Below, piece by piece: positions 1 through 12,900 of a stretch of 64,000 bases of DNA (position 1 is its first letter; every line of letters begins with the position of its first letter). The stretch is from Atrina japonica (Eukaryota > Mollusca > Bivalvia > Pterioida > Pinnidae): assembly GCA_030159075.1 (NCBI GenBank), contig BROG01000644.1, forward strand, positions 62,001 to 126,000. The letters run 5' to 3'. The translations under genes were made by a program, and so were the position numbers. The notes under the pieces are model-generated. The model was given only the letters and a program-made list of their open reading frames with translations. It did no database searches and was not told the origin of the DNA.

Positions 1-644
1 CAGAATCTTGTCACTTTTCTATGTTATGTACACGTGTTAGTTATGAGTTCGCTTTACTAATGGCCATCAGGCATTCAAGCCACCCTGTCTATAAATTCTC
101 AACCCCATTGATAGAAACGGGTGCCTGTGAGGTGATCATAGCAGCAAAGCCTCTAAAAATATAATGGTAATATCTTTGGCAAACTGCATACAACTTACAA
201 GTTATAGGTTATACTTATAGTCACAGGCTTTAACTTGTGAAAATGTATCCCTAGGCCATATTGACCATAAACTTGGTGCATTTCAATACTCTTCAAGTCA
301 ATGTACAAAAGTTCAATAGGGAATAAAAGCACTCCAATTTTCCCGAATGTCCATTATGCAAAGCCGGTAATTCACCAGGTTCTCCACCTACTTCTGTAGC
401 TGCTACCCCAAATGTCAGAAATAGATATTTGTCATTTCAATGATCCTAAATGAAAAATTACTTATATTTCCAATGAGGAAAATCTTTCTGGAGAAGAGGA
501 AAGTGCAGAAAAGACTGTGCAAGTGTCTCGCATTACCAATGTAAACAATGAGAAGTGTCATACCTTCTCTTTTTTATATACAGTGTAACTGCATTTGGAT
601 GATTCCGTTGTTTGACAATATTACCTGATATATCTCAAAATTTT

Positions 645-1549
645 GATAAGTAATTTTTTTCATTCTTATAAATAAAAGTAAGGTTATATTTATATAATAT
701 TCATCTTTGTAGAGTAAAACAATGTACATATATTTTAGCAAGGATAGATTTTCAGATGATATTCATTTAACTAGTGTTAGACATACACCTTTGTTTTTTT
801 TCCCTGAATGATCAAAAAGGGGAGAAATAATTGGCTAGCCAAAAGTTCCCCCCTGAATGATCAAATAGGAGGGAAAGAATTGGCTAGCCAAAAGTTTCAC
901 CCCTGAATGATCTGTTAGGGGGAAAAGGATTGGCTAGCCAAATTCTCACCCCTTAAATATTTTACAATGAAGAGAAAAATTGTCGAGTAACTTGAGTTAA
1001 CTCATATAATTTTTCAACAATATTTTTTTAAAATTCAATACATGAATAAATGACCTTTCAGTAGCTCACATATTTAACTGTCATGAATTTCTATGATACC
1101 TAGTCAATTCTTTTCCTTTTAAAGAATGAATAGGGGGAGAATTGGCTAGCCAAAAGTCCCCCCCCACTGAATAATCAACTAGGAGAAAAAAAATTGGCTA
1201 GCCAAAATTTTCCACCCTAGATATTTTACAATGAAGAACAAATTGTCGAGTAAATTGAGATGACTCAGATATAATTTTTCAACAATATATTTTTAAAATT
1301 CAATACATGAATAGCCAGCCAATTCTTTTCCCTTAATAGATCATTCACAGGGAAACATTTGGCTAGACAATTCTTTTCCCCTTTTTGATCATTCAGGGAA
1401 AAAAACAAAAGTGTAACTCTAGTAAAATGAATATTATGTAAAGATCTATCCTTCCTAAAATTTACATTGTCTTACTCCAGTTAGATGAATATTATCAAAA
1501 AATAACCTTACTTTGATTCATAAGAATGAAATAAACTTGCTTATAAAAA
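645..1549. mobile_element. Large foldback element
   Basis: The left arm (645-841) is matched in reverse complement by the right arm (1343-1549) over about 200 bases; both contain ccctgaatgatcaaaaagg and the flanking AT-rich sequence. Inside is a direct duplication of about 100 bases (946-1053 and 1210-1316). No ORF of note. Confidence 0.75.
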
Positions 1550-1695
1550 ATTTTCATTTTATTTATACTGGTTAATTTCTTTCATCCAAGGGGGAAAAAA
1601 ACTGGCAAGCTAATTATTTTCCTGGGGAAACTTTCAACTGAGGGGGGAAAGAATTGGCTAGCCAGTTTTTTCCCCGTGGAAAGAATTGGCTACTA
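801..1695. repeat. Degenerate tandem repeat with TTGGCTAGCCAA palindrome
   Basis: A unit of roughly 50-60 bases (ccctgaatgatca, then a purine run, then ttggctagccaaaag) occurs three times in a row at 801-955 and again near 1130-1210, 1350 and 1580-1695. Later copies are altered (TTGGCTAGACAA, TTGGCTAGCCAG). Confidence 0.7.
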
Positions 1696-2091
1696 CACCG
1701 ATACTGTTAGGGATACATTGTACATTTTCACAATCTGCGTACATATGTAAAAATTTAAGACACTGAATACATTCATATGGTTTATATTGTATTGATCTAG
1801 ATCTAAAATACATACAAATACAGTCTAAAATACAACACATTAATATTTAAGGATAATAAAATTTGAAAGTTAATGTACTGGACACCATACAAAGTCACAT
1901 TCTATAACTTGTAAAATGTACATTTACTCACTTTTAAAAAAATTGGTAAATGGCAACTGTTTTGCACTCAGTGAATGAGATTGCAGAATACTCTCGTGTA
2001 CTTGACTTGCTTTAGTTATGACACATTCATCTAAATTTTGTAAACCCTCCAAATATCGTACATCAGTCATCCCTGTTTGGGCCTCAATCTC

Positions 2092-2352
2092 TTACATTGA
2101 GTTGTCGGTCCTTGCCCTCCTAATGACTGAGAAAACAAGGACAGACAACTCTGTGTAAGAGATATTCTTTTGGCCTGTGTAAATGTCACAGTAGGAGGTG
2201 AAAGGGTCACCATCATTGTAACACCCAATTTCAAATTCAGGGTCATCACCACAAAGAGATTTGGTGATAAAATCATCGTTGATTGTTTCAAAATTGTCAC
2301 AATGCGTGTCACTGTTTATAAAATTAATGAACAGGAAGGCAAACAGCATCAT
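2092..2352 (-). CDS. Hypothetical small secreted-like protein (86 codons)
   Basis: The ORF starts with two Met and a short hydrophobic run (MMLFAFLFINFINS) that could be a signal peptide. An acidic segment follows with four Cys in contexts THCDNF, SLCGDD, IGCYND and SYCDIY. An AG just before the ATG (GATTTAG) might be a splice acceptor, so this could be an exon rather than a whole gene. I do not recognise the family. Other frames across the same stretch, on both strands, are also open, which weakens the call. Confidence 0.3.
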   Translation of the reverse strand: MMLFAFLFINFINSDTHCDNFETINDDFITKSLCGDDPEFEIGCYNDGDPFTSYCDIYTGQKNISYTELSVLVFSVIRRARTDNSM

Positions 2353-2848
2353 CTAAATCACAACACATATGATCAAACATTGACAAAATTTCATCACCAA
2401 TGGTTTTTACCACAGTGTTTAAAAATAGCTTGATAACTCCATATGTGTATATTTTGGATGTTTTGTATTGTAATTGACAATATCTCTCTTTCAGCAAGTG
2501 TTAAAAATGTCTGTTTGCGAGGTATTTCCATTTTCAAGTCTATATTCACATTGTATAAAATGGGGGCGAATGGCAGTTTGCAAGTTTCGCATTATAACAG
2601 GGGAATTACATGGGAAGAAATCCGTTCTTCCAGAAATAGCTGCGTTACATGGATATAGTGTTATAACGATGGCATTATAGTGAGGGTGAACTGTATTTAG
2701 TTTTAACATTAGTAGTTCCGATAAAAATTTGTTATGAACTTAATCTGCAAAACATTTGCCAGTACACAAATTTAGTACCTCATTGTCAATGATTTTTACA
2801 GAGTTCAAGTAGAATGTATAGATGATAGTATAGTACTGCATTTGGAAA

Positions 2849-3041
2849 GACTTCCTTTTGCACCTCCTACTCAAATATTATCCAAAACATTATAAAATGC
2901 AGAGGACATTAAACTGTATAAAATTGCTTGAACATTTCTTGAATGGCATCAATGAAATATTTTCAGAAATTAAATATTGGATGTTTAAGTATTTATTTTA
3001 TGTTTTTGGAAATATTTGAGTGGAGGATGCAAAAGGAAGTC
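2849..3041. mobile_element. MITE, family with gacttccttttgca ends
   Basis: Terminal inverted repeats of about 40 bases begin GACTTCCTTTTGCA and end TGCAAAAGGAAGTC. The AT-rich interior is non-coding. A second member lies at 31271-31468. Confidence 0.75.
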
Positions 3042-3479
3042 ATACCGTACATTTTGGGGTAATTTCTCATAAGGTTAAAATAGATGATATGCATGTATAA
3101 CCAAACCTCCTAAAACTTTGTAAATCAACCTTCTGCAGCAATGTAACATTGTATGTCATACTTGGCCATCATATGTTGTACAAATCTCTCAGGAAGACCT
3201 GAAGTAAGCGAAGTTAGTAGGACTCATAAAAATTCAAAGTCAAATGGCAGGCAACCAATAAAGTATGGATTTGATCTGGGTCATGGATTTATCCAGATTG
3301 ACATACACTTGGTATAATACGTCTAAAAAGATTCCAAACATTTACTTCTGTAATATTCATCATCTGAAGGAATCTGACAGTAAAACACTATTTCCCACAC
3401 AATTTTGACACCATTTTGCCAAATTTAAGAGTTGTCACCATTTGTATTTCAATCAATTTTGAATTTGAATTTTGAATAG

Positions 3480-3725
3480 TGTTTTACACCACACTCAACA
3501 TTTTTTCAGTTATATGGTGGTGGCTAGTTTTTAATGGCGGTGGGGAGAAGCCGTTTACAATGTAATTTGGAAGAGACCACCAGCCTTCCACAAGTATACT
3601 GGCAAACTTTGTCACAAAAATCAGCGCAGGTACTGGCAGGGCTCAAACCTGTGCTGATCAGAAGTGAGAGACGTTTATATGGTTCAAAGTGTGATGCTCT
3701 AATCACTAGGCTTCAGAGGCCTCTA
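3480..3725 (-). mobile_element. tRNA-derived SINE, family B
   Basis: Read on the minus strand it has a tRNA-like head with box-B-like GGTTTGAGCCC and a 3' end ending in a GTGTAAAACAC-like motif. The same body (ccatataactg, ctggcaaactttgtcacaaa) recurs at 17178-17492, 50280-50400 and 53625-53735. Confidence 0.6.
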
Positions 3726-3867
3726 TTTCAATCAATAGAAATAGGCAAGTAATTTGTAAAATGTTTTTAAAACAGTGATAATTCACAAGCATAGCAGAAT
3801 TAGTACTTAAACAGAGATTTCTTTAATTTCTGTCCTCCAATTAATTTCACCATTTGTTATATTGCAG

Positions 3868-3900
3868 AGGAAACAAGTGACCAAAGTCTAAACTTACAAA
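3868..3900 (+). other. POP1: POP1 5' UTR part of the first coding exon
   Basis: The sequence before the ATG follows a pyrimidine-containing stretch ending TTGCAG at 3867. This looks like a 3' splice site, so the true first exon is probably non-coding and further upstream. I could not place that exon or a promoter. Confidence 0.5.
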
Positions 3901-6900
3901 ATGGAAAACAAAAGGGGTATGAAACGAAAGGCTGAAGATGACTCCCAGAGTGTGTTATATGGGGCACCAAGAGGTATTTCAGAACTAACATGGGATATAT
4001 AATTCAATATTTTTAATGTTACAGTATCATAAAAGGGACACCTTGGTTTAGAGAATTTATAGATATTCATGTAATGAAAACTATATATCTGGAAATTTTT
4101 GTCTTTTGTTATTTTTGTCCTACATATGTAATAGCATTTACATCCATGCTTCAGTTATTGAGCTTGAAAATTTTGCTTCATTCTAAATTTGCCCTCTCAC
4201 CTTATGGTGAAAAATTGTGAAACTTTCCAGGTATACATGTACAGTAAACAGTTTAGTCTTGCCTATAACAGGATAGTTCAGAATTACGTGCAAAAATGTA
4301 AATGATGTCATTTTGAAAAAAAAATAAAAAAACACTAACATGTATCATTTCAATTGCCATATCAGCAAAAATTTGTTGTGGTGAACATTCATTGTACATA
4401 GCTTGGTGTAGATGGCTTGCTTTTCCTGTTCTTCGGATGAGACAGTAAAAACCAAGGTCCCGTGTAACAGTAGGTGTTGGCACGTTAAAAACCCCTCATT
4501 GGCTGCAAGTGCTGAGCATAGGCCAAAATTTGAAGCCCTTCACCAGCATTTGGTGATGTCTCTATATGAGTGAAAGTTTTTTTAGTGCAGGATGTTAAAC
4601 AACATTGTGTATAGCAGAAATACCGGTATTTGAACAACCCCAGAAAAAGAATCAATCTTAAGAAGCCTTATATCATTGATGATTTACACAGGAAACGGGT
4701 AGAATTTCACCTACATGGTTTTGAGGTATAGGGACCTATGTATTGTAATATCTCATTTATGAAAGACTTCTGATTTTTTTCAGTTGAATTCCCCATATTG
4801 TTATGGTATTTAAAAATTCTAAAATGAAACTGAAATATTTTTCATCATCATCATAACAATTTACAGAGATAAATGTCATAGAATATGCACAACAAAGAGC
4901 TGCTGAGATACAGGCATTGGCCAAAGCTGTTAAGAAAACCAAAGAAAGCATCTTTATTAATGCACAAATGCCTCGTCATATGAGAAGAAGAGCAATGAGT
5001 CACAATGTCAAAAGAATTCCTAGACGGTTGAGAGAAGTAAGTAGAAATGTTTTCTGTAAAATTTACGACACCCAATGTAACCTGTAGATCTACAGCTTGT
5101 CCTGGTCTTGTGGTAGAGTGTTTGACTATCGAGATGACGGTCACAGGTTTGATTCCTGGTACAAGGTCATACCTAAGACTTTTAAAAAGTGGTAGGGTCT
5201 TCACCAAGCACTGAGCAGAAGAAATAAAACTGTATTGCGCTCTCTATGCTTTGTGTTTTTTTCATTGGTCGATGACGAAAACTCGCAGTGGATTCACATT
5301 TTACTGCTAGCTTTAATATATGATGTCATATAAAGTTCTGCTGACTGACTTAGACGCACTTGCTGAACTTTACTGTTTTTTCACTGTTTAGAGTTCCTTG
5401 TTTAAAATATGAAACATAAAAAATATATCTTATCACTAATTCTGTATCAAAATCAACAAATTCATATGATAAATCAGTAACTATTTTTAAGTGATTCAAT
5501 ATACTCAAAGTAATTCAGTCATAGATAAAGGTAGGAGCCAGCGTAAGTCAAAATTTCTTGTCGTTTCTGTCATTAAAATGCTGATTTAAAATGTGCAGAT
5601 GTTGGAATAGGGTGACCATGTCAGTTTTACAAAAACTGATTGGGTACCAGCAATGCCCCTGCCAGAAATATCTGTTTCTGACGGGGGAATCGCAAATATT
5701 CTGTCAGTTTTTATGAAACAGTTACATGGTAATCCTTAAATATCTGGACCCAGTTGCACAACAGGTTGTTAGCTTTAACGTGAAGTTAACTAATGTTAAA
5801 CCAATAGGCTAACTGTATGTTAAATTTAACAATGTGTTGTGCAACCGGGTCCAGGTCTTTTAAGATGAAAACTAAGTCCTGGGTCGCAGCAGATGTGGTA
5901 CATAACAGAAACATCTCTGTAATGGCATCAATTACATGGAACAAGTCAAAATTTGTGGCACTCCATCTGAATTTTGTGACTTATCCATGGAAATGACAAA
6001 TTCTTGGAGGGATGTAAAACAGCATTAAAACAGACAGTCATTTTGATATGTGTGTAAAAGTTATCTCTGGCTGTTAACACAGAAAGTCAAAGTTTTGATT
6101 CTTGATACCAGGTCATACCTAATACCATATAAAGGTAGTCACTCTACCTTCACCAGGTGCTCGTTAAAAGTAAAAGTCATGAGTCTCCCGGATAAGACTT
6201 ACAACAAATGTTCCATGTCATGACAAGCATGGCACGAAATATAAACCTCAATGCAGTGGCATCAGTTCATAGCGCAGGCCATAACTTGTGAAAAATTTGT
6301 GTCAGCAAGATATAATACAACAGACAAACCTGTAGGTAACTATAATAATTTCAATGTATCCTACTCTGATAATGCAAAGGACATAAAAAGTGTGTGATAT
6401 AGGGTTATATTTATGGATGTACAGGTAAGTGCTGAGGACTTTAAGAGGTTAAACCCTTTAAATATATTGAAGAGTGAAGTCTGTGCACATGGAGAAAAGT
6501 GATAAGTCTATCTGTATCTTCCAGAAATAAGTAGTACAGGCTTGAAGTAGTCATGCAATTAATAAGTCATGTTGACCTTACCATTAAATGTAACGATGAA
6601 AGTTTATTTCATTTTTCGAAGACAAACTTTTATTTTTTTGTCTCTTTACTATCTTTATTATAACTTGTTTCAACATTATTCTCACAGTGTGCTAAAGATG
6701 TTCTTAACACAACAAAGTCTAAACGGCCCAGTCGAAAACATAGACGCCGCCCAAAGAACTTGTTGGAAGAATACCAACGGAGGCAAAGAAGGCATGTATG
6801 GCTGGAAACTCATATCTGGCATGCTAAAAGATTCAAAATGGAGAACAAGTGGGGTTACCGTATTCCCATACATCCTACAAATAAAAGTAATAGAGCAGCT

Positions 6901-9900
6901 TACAGAGCGTCACAGCATAGCTGTCAGTTAAGTGTAAGTAGTAGCATCACAGCATAGCTGTCAGTTAAGTGTAAGTAGTAGCATCACAGCATAGCTGTCA
7001 GTTAAGTGTAAGTAGTACAGTAAAACCTGTCCTGTGACACCACTCTCGTGAAAAACCTACAGTCTTGTGACACCGCTCTCGTGAAAAACCTACAGTCTTG
7101 TGACACCACTCTCATGAAAAACCTACAGTCTTGTGACACCACTCTCGTGAAAAACCTACTGTCTTGTGACACCACTCTCGTGAAAAACCTACTGTCTTGT
7201 GACACCACTCTCGTGAAAGACCTACAGTCTTGTGACATCACTCTCATGAAAAACCTACAGTCTTGTGACACCACTGATGAAAACCTCATGTTTAAATAAT
7301 ATTTTAGATAAAACCTCTATTGAGAGACCACCTGTCTTGAGAGACTACTATTTAGTAGCAGATTGGGTGGTCTGTCCAAACAGGTTCTACTGTATATGGT
7401 ATATATTGTATGTATATTGTATGGACAAAGTTATATTCCTAGGTTTTATGTTTTGTGATGTCTGGATAATATCAGTTCTGTTAAATTCTTCATCATCAAA
7501 CTGTTTGGTTAAATCATTTTGTAATACAGTAAACCCTGTCTTGGGACATATACCACTGTCATGAAAGACAACTTGTCATTTGAGACTGCATTTTGGAAAC
7601 CAAATCAGATATCTCTGTAAATAAGACCTCTTTTGAGAGACCATATTTTAGTGGCAGAAAGGATGGTCTCTAAAGGCAGGGTCCAAGGTATCAATATTTT
7701 CCGTACACTTTTTTACATTTTCAACATATAAGCATTTTCTGATCATGAACAAACATGGACTTGTAAAATCATATATGTCAAAATGTAACGTCTAGACCCA
7801 TGGTGCTAAAAATTTAAGTTATTTTACAGGAAACTGACAAGTAGACTACGATTTTGCTCTGTAATAACAGAAAATCAATATTTGAACCCACACTCATTCA
7901 TTTGTGAAACAGAATTCTATTTTCTCTCTTTATAGGATGTGTCATATTTGTGTTGTATAGAAATCAGAGGGCCAGAAAAGTCCATACTATCGGGTTTAGA
8001 TCACCTGACTAATCCATCAACAGGTCAGTGATATATACTTGATACTGTTCACTATAGGATTAGTCCCATATTAGGAAAGTGAAAGAAGATTGTGTTTGAA
8101 CTTCCTCTGTCTATTTGTCTGTCAATCTAACTCATTGTACATTTAATTCTTAAATTTATGATTATATATCTAACATTATTGGAAATTTTGGAATGTTTTT
8201 CTTTGGAGTTTTATTTTAAGTCTCAAGATTTAGAATATCATGGCTCAATTCGTTTTAAAAGAAAAAGTACCATTGAAATAATTTATTAGATTTTTTTCAG
8301 CATATAGAGACATAATAAAAAGAAAGAGAAATTGTTTTAAGTTTCAATTAATGAGAATAATTGTCATCATATATAATCTATTTGTATATTTGTAATAGAT
8401 TTTTAGGATTTCCAATTTTCTTTTATGTCAAAAAAATAAAAACATCAATACATTTAATATAATATTATCTTCTTCTCTATAATTATGGTTCTGTATTTTA
8501 GGACTTTCATTTGGTGCCAAGATGTACATTGATGGCAGTCGTGAGGGACAAATAGTTTTGTACCAGTATGACAAATATCCTCAAAATGTCATTGGGCCCG
8601 TTACTTTTATGTGGAGGCCTGTGACAGAAACTGACAAAGCACACAAGTTAGCCCGTCAATTGTGGATCTGGGTTCATCCTTCCAGCTTCACTACTGTATG
8701 GACAGAGTTACTCAATTTGTTTAAATCATCAGAGGAGTCGGATGTGGTGAACATTTCCACAGAAATTAAATTAGATAACGACAGTGAGGTAGAGAAAAAG
8801 ATGGAAATGGACAGTGAAACTGATGGTCAGAAATTGGACAGCAAAAACATTGATTCTGCAAATAGTGGCCCAAATCATAATTCAGTTCAAAATATAGCAT
8901 ATAAAATTGGCAGTATTGAAATTGAGTCGCTTAAAGACCGCTTGGTCAGACATAGATTAAACGGGCCACTATCTCAGTGTGTTTTGGCAAGTTCTATAAA
9001 ACCCGCGAATATCCTACCAACTGATAATGGTGATGATCATTGGTGGAATAGTTATTATGACAATAAAGTGGAAGCTATTGCAGCTACTCAGCAAACAGAA
9101 TTTTGGGAGAGTGTTTGCAAATGTCAGTCTCCGGGAGAAGCACCACCCAATTGTCTTGTAGGTTTAACAGTTAGAGATCCACGAATCATTCGCCTTAAAC
9201 AGAGAACTAAAGTTGTGCCCGATCCAAAGGGTGAGTTTTCCAATAGAATTTATTGAAAAGACAAGTGTTGAATTGTGTAAGATATTTGGACAATATCAAG
9301 AAATAACCATTTCAGATAAATGACATATTAATACAGTGGAACCTGTCTTGAAAGACCACCCCTTCTGTCGCTTTAATGAGGTTTTACAAGGCAAGTGGTC
9401 TCTCAAAGGAGGTTTATTTAAAGGATTTATTGAATCAAGTGTTTCTGAGGATGTGGTCTCCCAAGACAAGTGGTATTATACAACAGTGGTCTTTCATGCT
9501 GGGTTCCACTGTAATAAATCATAAATACATATGTACATGCCTGCACACAAAAACTCACTACTGTCACATACAGTCTTAGCATTTACATTTATGTCATTAA
9601 CTCATTCACCCCTTAAAACACATTTGGACTGGTCTAAGTCATTGATTTACAGATGAGTCAATTGTTTTTCAGGGTTAATATTGTTTATGATTACCAGTAA
9701 ATCAGCACAAATCCTAAATATTCATTTTCATTTATGTCTCCCTGCTGATTAAGAAGAAACAATTCAAAGGTCAGTTTGATACCAGTGTATAGTGTAGATA
9801 AACATTTCCATTCTAGTTTTGATTATATTTAACCTCATTATTGTAATGGTGACTAGTGATGTCAGACCAGGTAGCTCAGTTGGTAGAGCAACCGCATAGA

Positions 9901-12900
9901 TTGCGGGAGGCCTGGGTTCAAATCCCAGTCTGGTTTTTGCACTTTTTCCTCACCTGTTACAATAAACATGTGTTATATATATTACATAAAATAATGGTAT
10001 TTAATGAGGCCCAATAAATGATCTAGAATAGTAAGAAAAAACATTGTAACTCGGAGATTATTAAGTGGAGATTTTTTAGTAGAAAACATTATTGATAGCT
10101 TTGTTTTCACTTTTGTCTACAGATTCTGCATCAGACTTAGGTGTGTGTAAAGAAATTGTAACCTCCGATATTGCTTCATCAGCCATCTGGGATGCTACTG
10201 TGAGAGAAAAAGTGAAATCAACTAAAATGGCAGATTATAAACTAAACCAATTACAATCAGAGCAGCTTGTACCTGGTAAATTATTTAATATATTATACAA
10301 TTAACTCTGATTACATCCAAGTTCGATGTCACAGATAATGGAAATTATAAGAATTTACAGAGTCTTAACTCTTAAAGCTGATTGGTGAGAAGACTAAGTT
10401 GATAATATTTTCAGACTTAAGTAAGCTCCAGACTTTGGGCCAGGGTGTTTTTTTTTCAATTCCTTTTTTGACAACCTAAGAAGTATTCTTAAATCACTGT
10501 TGGTGACCCAGGATGCTATGTGTATAGCTCACCTGAGCCAAAGGTCCAAGAGAGCTAGTGTGATCACTCCCTGTCTGTCGTCCATCCATAAACTTTTCAT
10601 ATTTTTTATCTATTCTCTGAAACAACTGAAGGGATTTTGACAAAACTTTACAGAAAGCAAGTCCTCTAGGTCCTTTACGAAGTTTGTAGTTTTCAGCCCA
10701 ATCGGCCTTGGGTGGGGCAAAATAGGTCACATAAGGTACCCCTCTTTAAAAAAATTTCTTCTCCATAACTGCTGCATGAATTGAAAAACAGATTATTTCT
10801 GAGTGATCTACATGAATGTATGATTAAAGTTTGTATTTTTCATAGAAATCAGAATATCAATTTTTGCACATTTTTTGAGGTCTTTGCAGACTTTTGTCAT
10901 TTTCATTCATTTTTGCATGATTTCCTCCATTATTTCCCCTTTTATTCACTTTGATGTATTCATTTAATGTGTTTAACTTGTAATTAGGTGTAAAAATGTT
11001 TTTGTGCAAGAATTTTGTCAAAATTTAATTTCTAGAATTGTTTATGAATTTTTTAAGGCTGCAAAAAGAAGGGAGAGTGCATTTTTCACACCATCAGCTT
11101 TTGTTTCAAAACCACTGGAGAAATTTTGATGAAAAACTTTACAGGAAGCAAGTACTCAAGGCCCTCTACCGATCTTCAGCCAGATCGGCCCAGGGTTGAA
11201 TCCGTGGTGGGGCAAAATAGGTCACATAAGCTACCTCTCTTTAAAAATCTTCTTCTCCAGAACTGCTACATGAATTGAAAAACAGATTGTTTTGAATGAT
11301 CTACATGAATGTATGATTCAAGTTTGTATTTTTCATTGAAATCGGAATATTAATTTTTGATGTGTGAAGTCTTTTCAGACTTTGTCATTTTCATTCGTTT
11401 TTGCATGATTTCCTCAATTATCTCCCTTTGCATTCACTATAATGCATTCTTTTAACGTGTTTTACTTGTATATATGTGGAGAAATGTTTTTGTGCAAGAA
11501 TTTTGTCAAATCTTTCCAAAAAGTGTCATCAATTATCAGATCAGGGATAGATCCATAATATAGTAAAATATATAGCTTTTGGAGAGGCCATCGGTTGTCC
11601 AAAATGAGCTTTGAGGTGCCTCTTTCCTTGACATCATCAAATACATGTAGTATAATATTGAATGACATGTTGATGTTAAAGAAGTGTTAAGCATGTGGTT
11701 CTATTTTCCTACTACTTAGAAATGCACTTTTGTTCATTTAAGCATCGTTAATGGATTCCATGTAAGTAATGTGCCCATTTTGTTATAGGATATAACATGG
11801 GTTTTTACCTACTTCAAGTGAGACTAGAACTTCACTATAGCTAAAGAAAACATTGTCCTGGTTCAATCTTTTGATAAAATAATAATATGAATTTGATATA
11901 CATGTACAGTGGAAATTCCTCATCTTGAAATTCATGGGACCGCCCATATTACTTCAAGATATCCGGAATATGAGATAACGACAATTTTGAATGACACCAT
12001 GTTGTTGACAAAAAGTAAACATTCGACCATGAAAGGTAATTTTGAGATAAGAATTGTTTTTCTATAATAATTTGATACTTCGGACCAGAATTTTTTTTTG
12101 ACATATGGGAAACTTTGAGATATACAATGTAAAAGTAGTATAAATATATGGTAAAAATATTGGGACTGACTCTTCATCTTTGACATAACCGGAATTTTGA
12201 CTCATCTGATTTTGACATAACGAGATTCCACTGTATTTTTCATAAATTCCAATGACTACACACACTGTACTGTACAGATAAATAGGAAATAATGACCTCT
12301 ATAATTCTTAAAGGTTTAGATCTACACGTGTGTATGACTGTGCTTATACTTTAGAGGAATGAGAAGTTATGACTTCTATAGCTTTTACAAGTTGTGATCT
12401 ACACATGCTTATACTTTAGAGGAATGAGAAGTAATGACTTCTATAGCTTTTACAAGTTGTGATCTACACATGCTAAGCTTATAACTGTGCTTATACTTTA
12501 GATAGGTTGGAAATAATGACTTCTGTATCTTTGACAGGCTGTGAGCTACACCTTGGAGCTGAAGAGTCTAGAATACCTGTTTTGCTGGTACAAAAGCCAG
12601 GAGTCATGTACAATCCAGGTACGAGACACAGCAATACAAGTAATAACTACGGTAGTGGATGGGATGTTATCATACCATCAGGCTGGAGCATGGCATTCTG
12701 GATAACTTTTGTTTATCATGGCGCCAGAGCTGGGGGATTAAGAGAATCAGAAAATTTGGCAAAGGAAAAATTGCAGCTACATTTTCCTGCCTGTTACCCT
12801 GACTCTGAAGCTGCCAGAGTGGATGAAGAAGAAGTGTATTCAGAACTGCAAAATAATCATTACAAACGACCCCCTGCAAAACGACCCAATTATATCAAGC

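Noticed and set aside
2443..2709. Overlapping ORFs of 68-72 codons on both strands
   Set aside because: The right edge (cattatagtgagggtgaactg) resembles the end of a Tc1-like MITE, so the frames are probably repeat-derived.
7002..7299. ORFs of 83 and 95 codons on opposite strands with 11-residue repeats
   Set aside because: They are read-through of a 33-bp minisatellite; the unit length being a multiple of three keeps both strands open.
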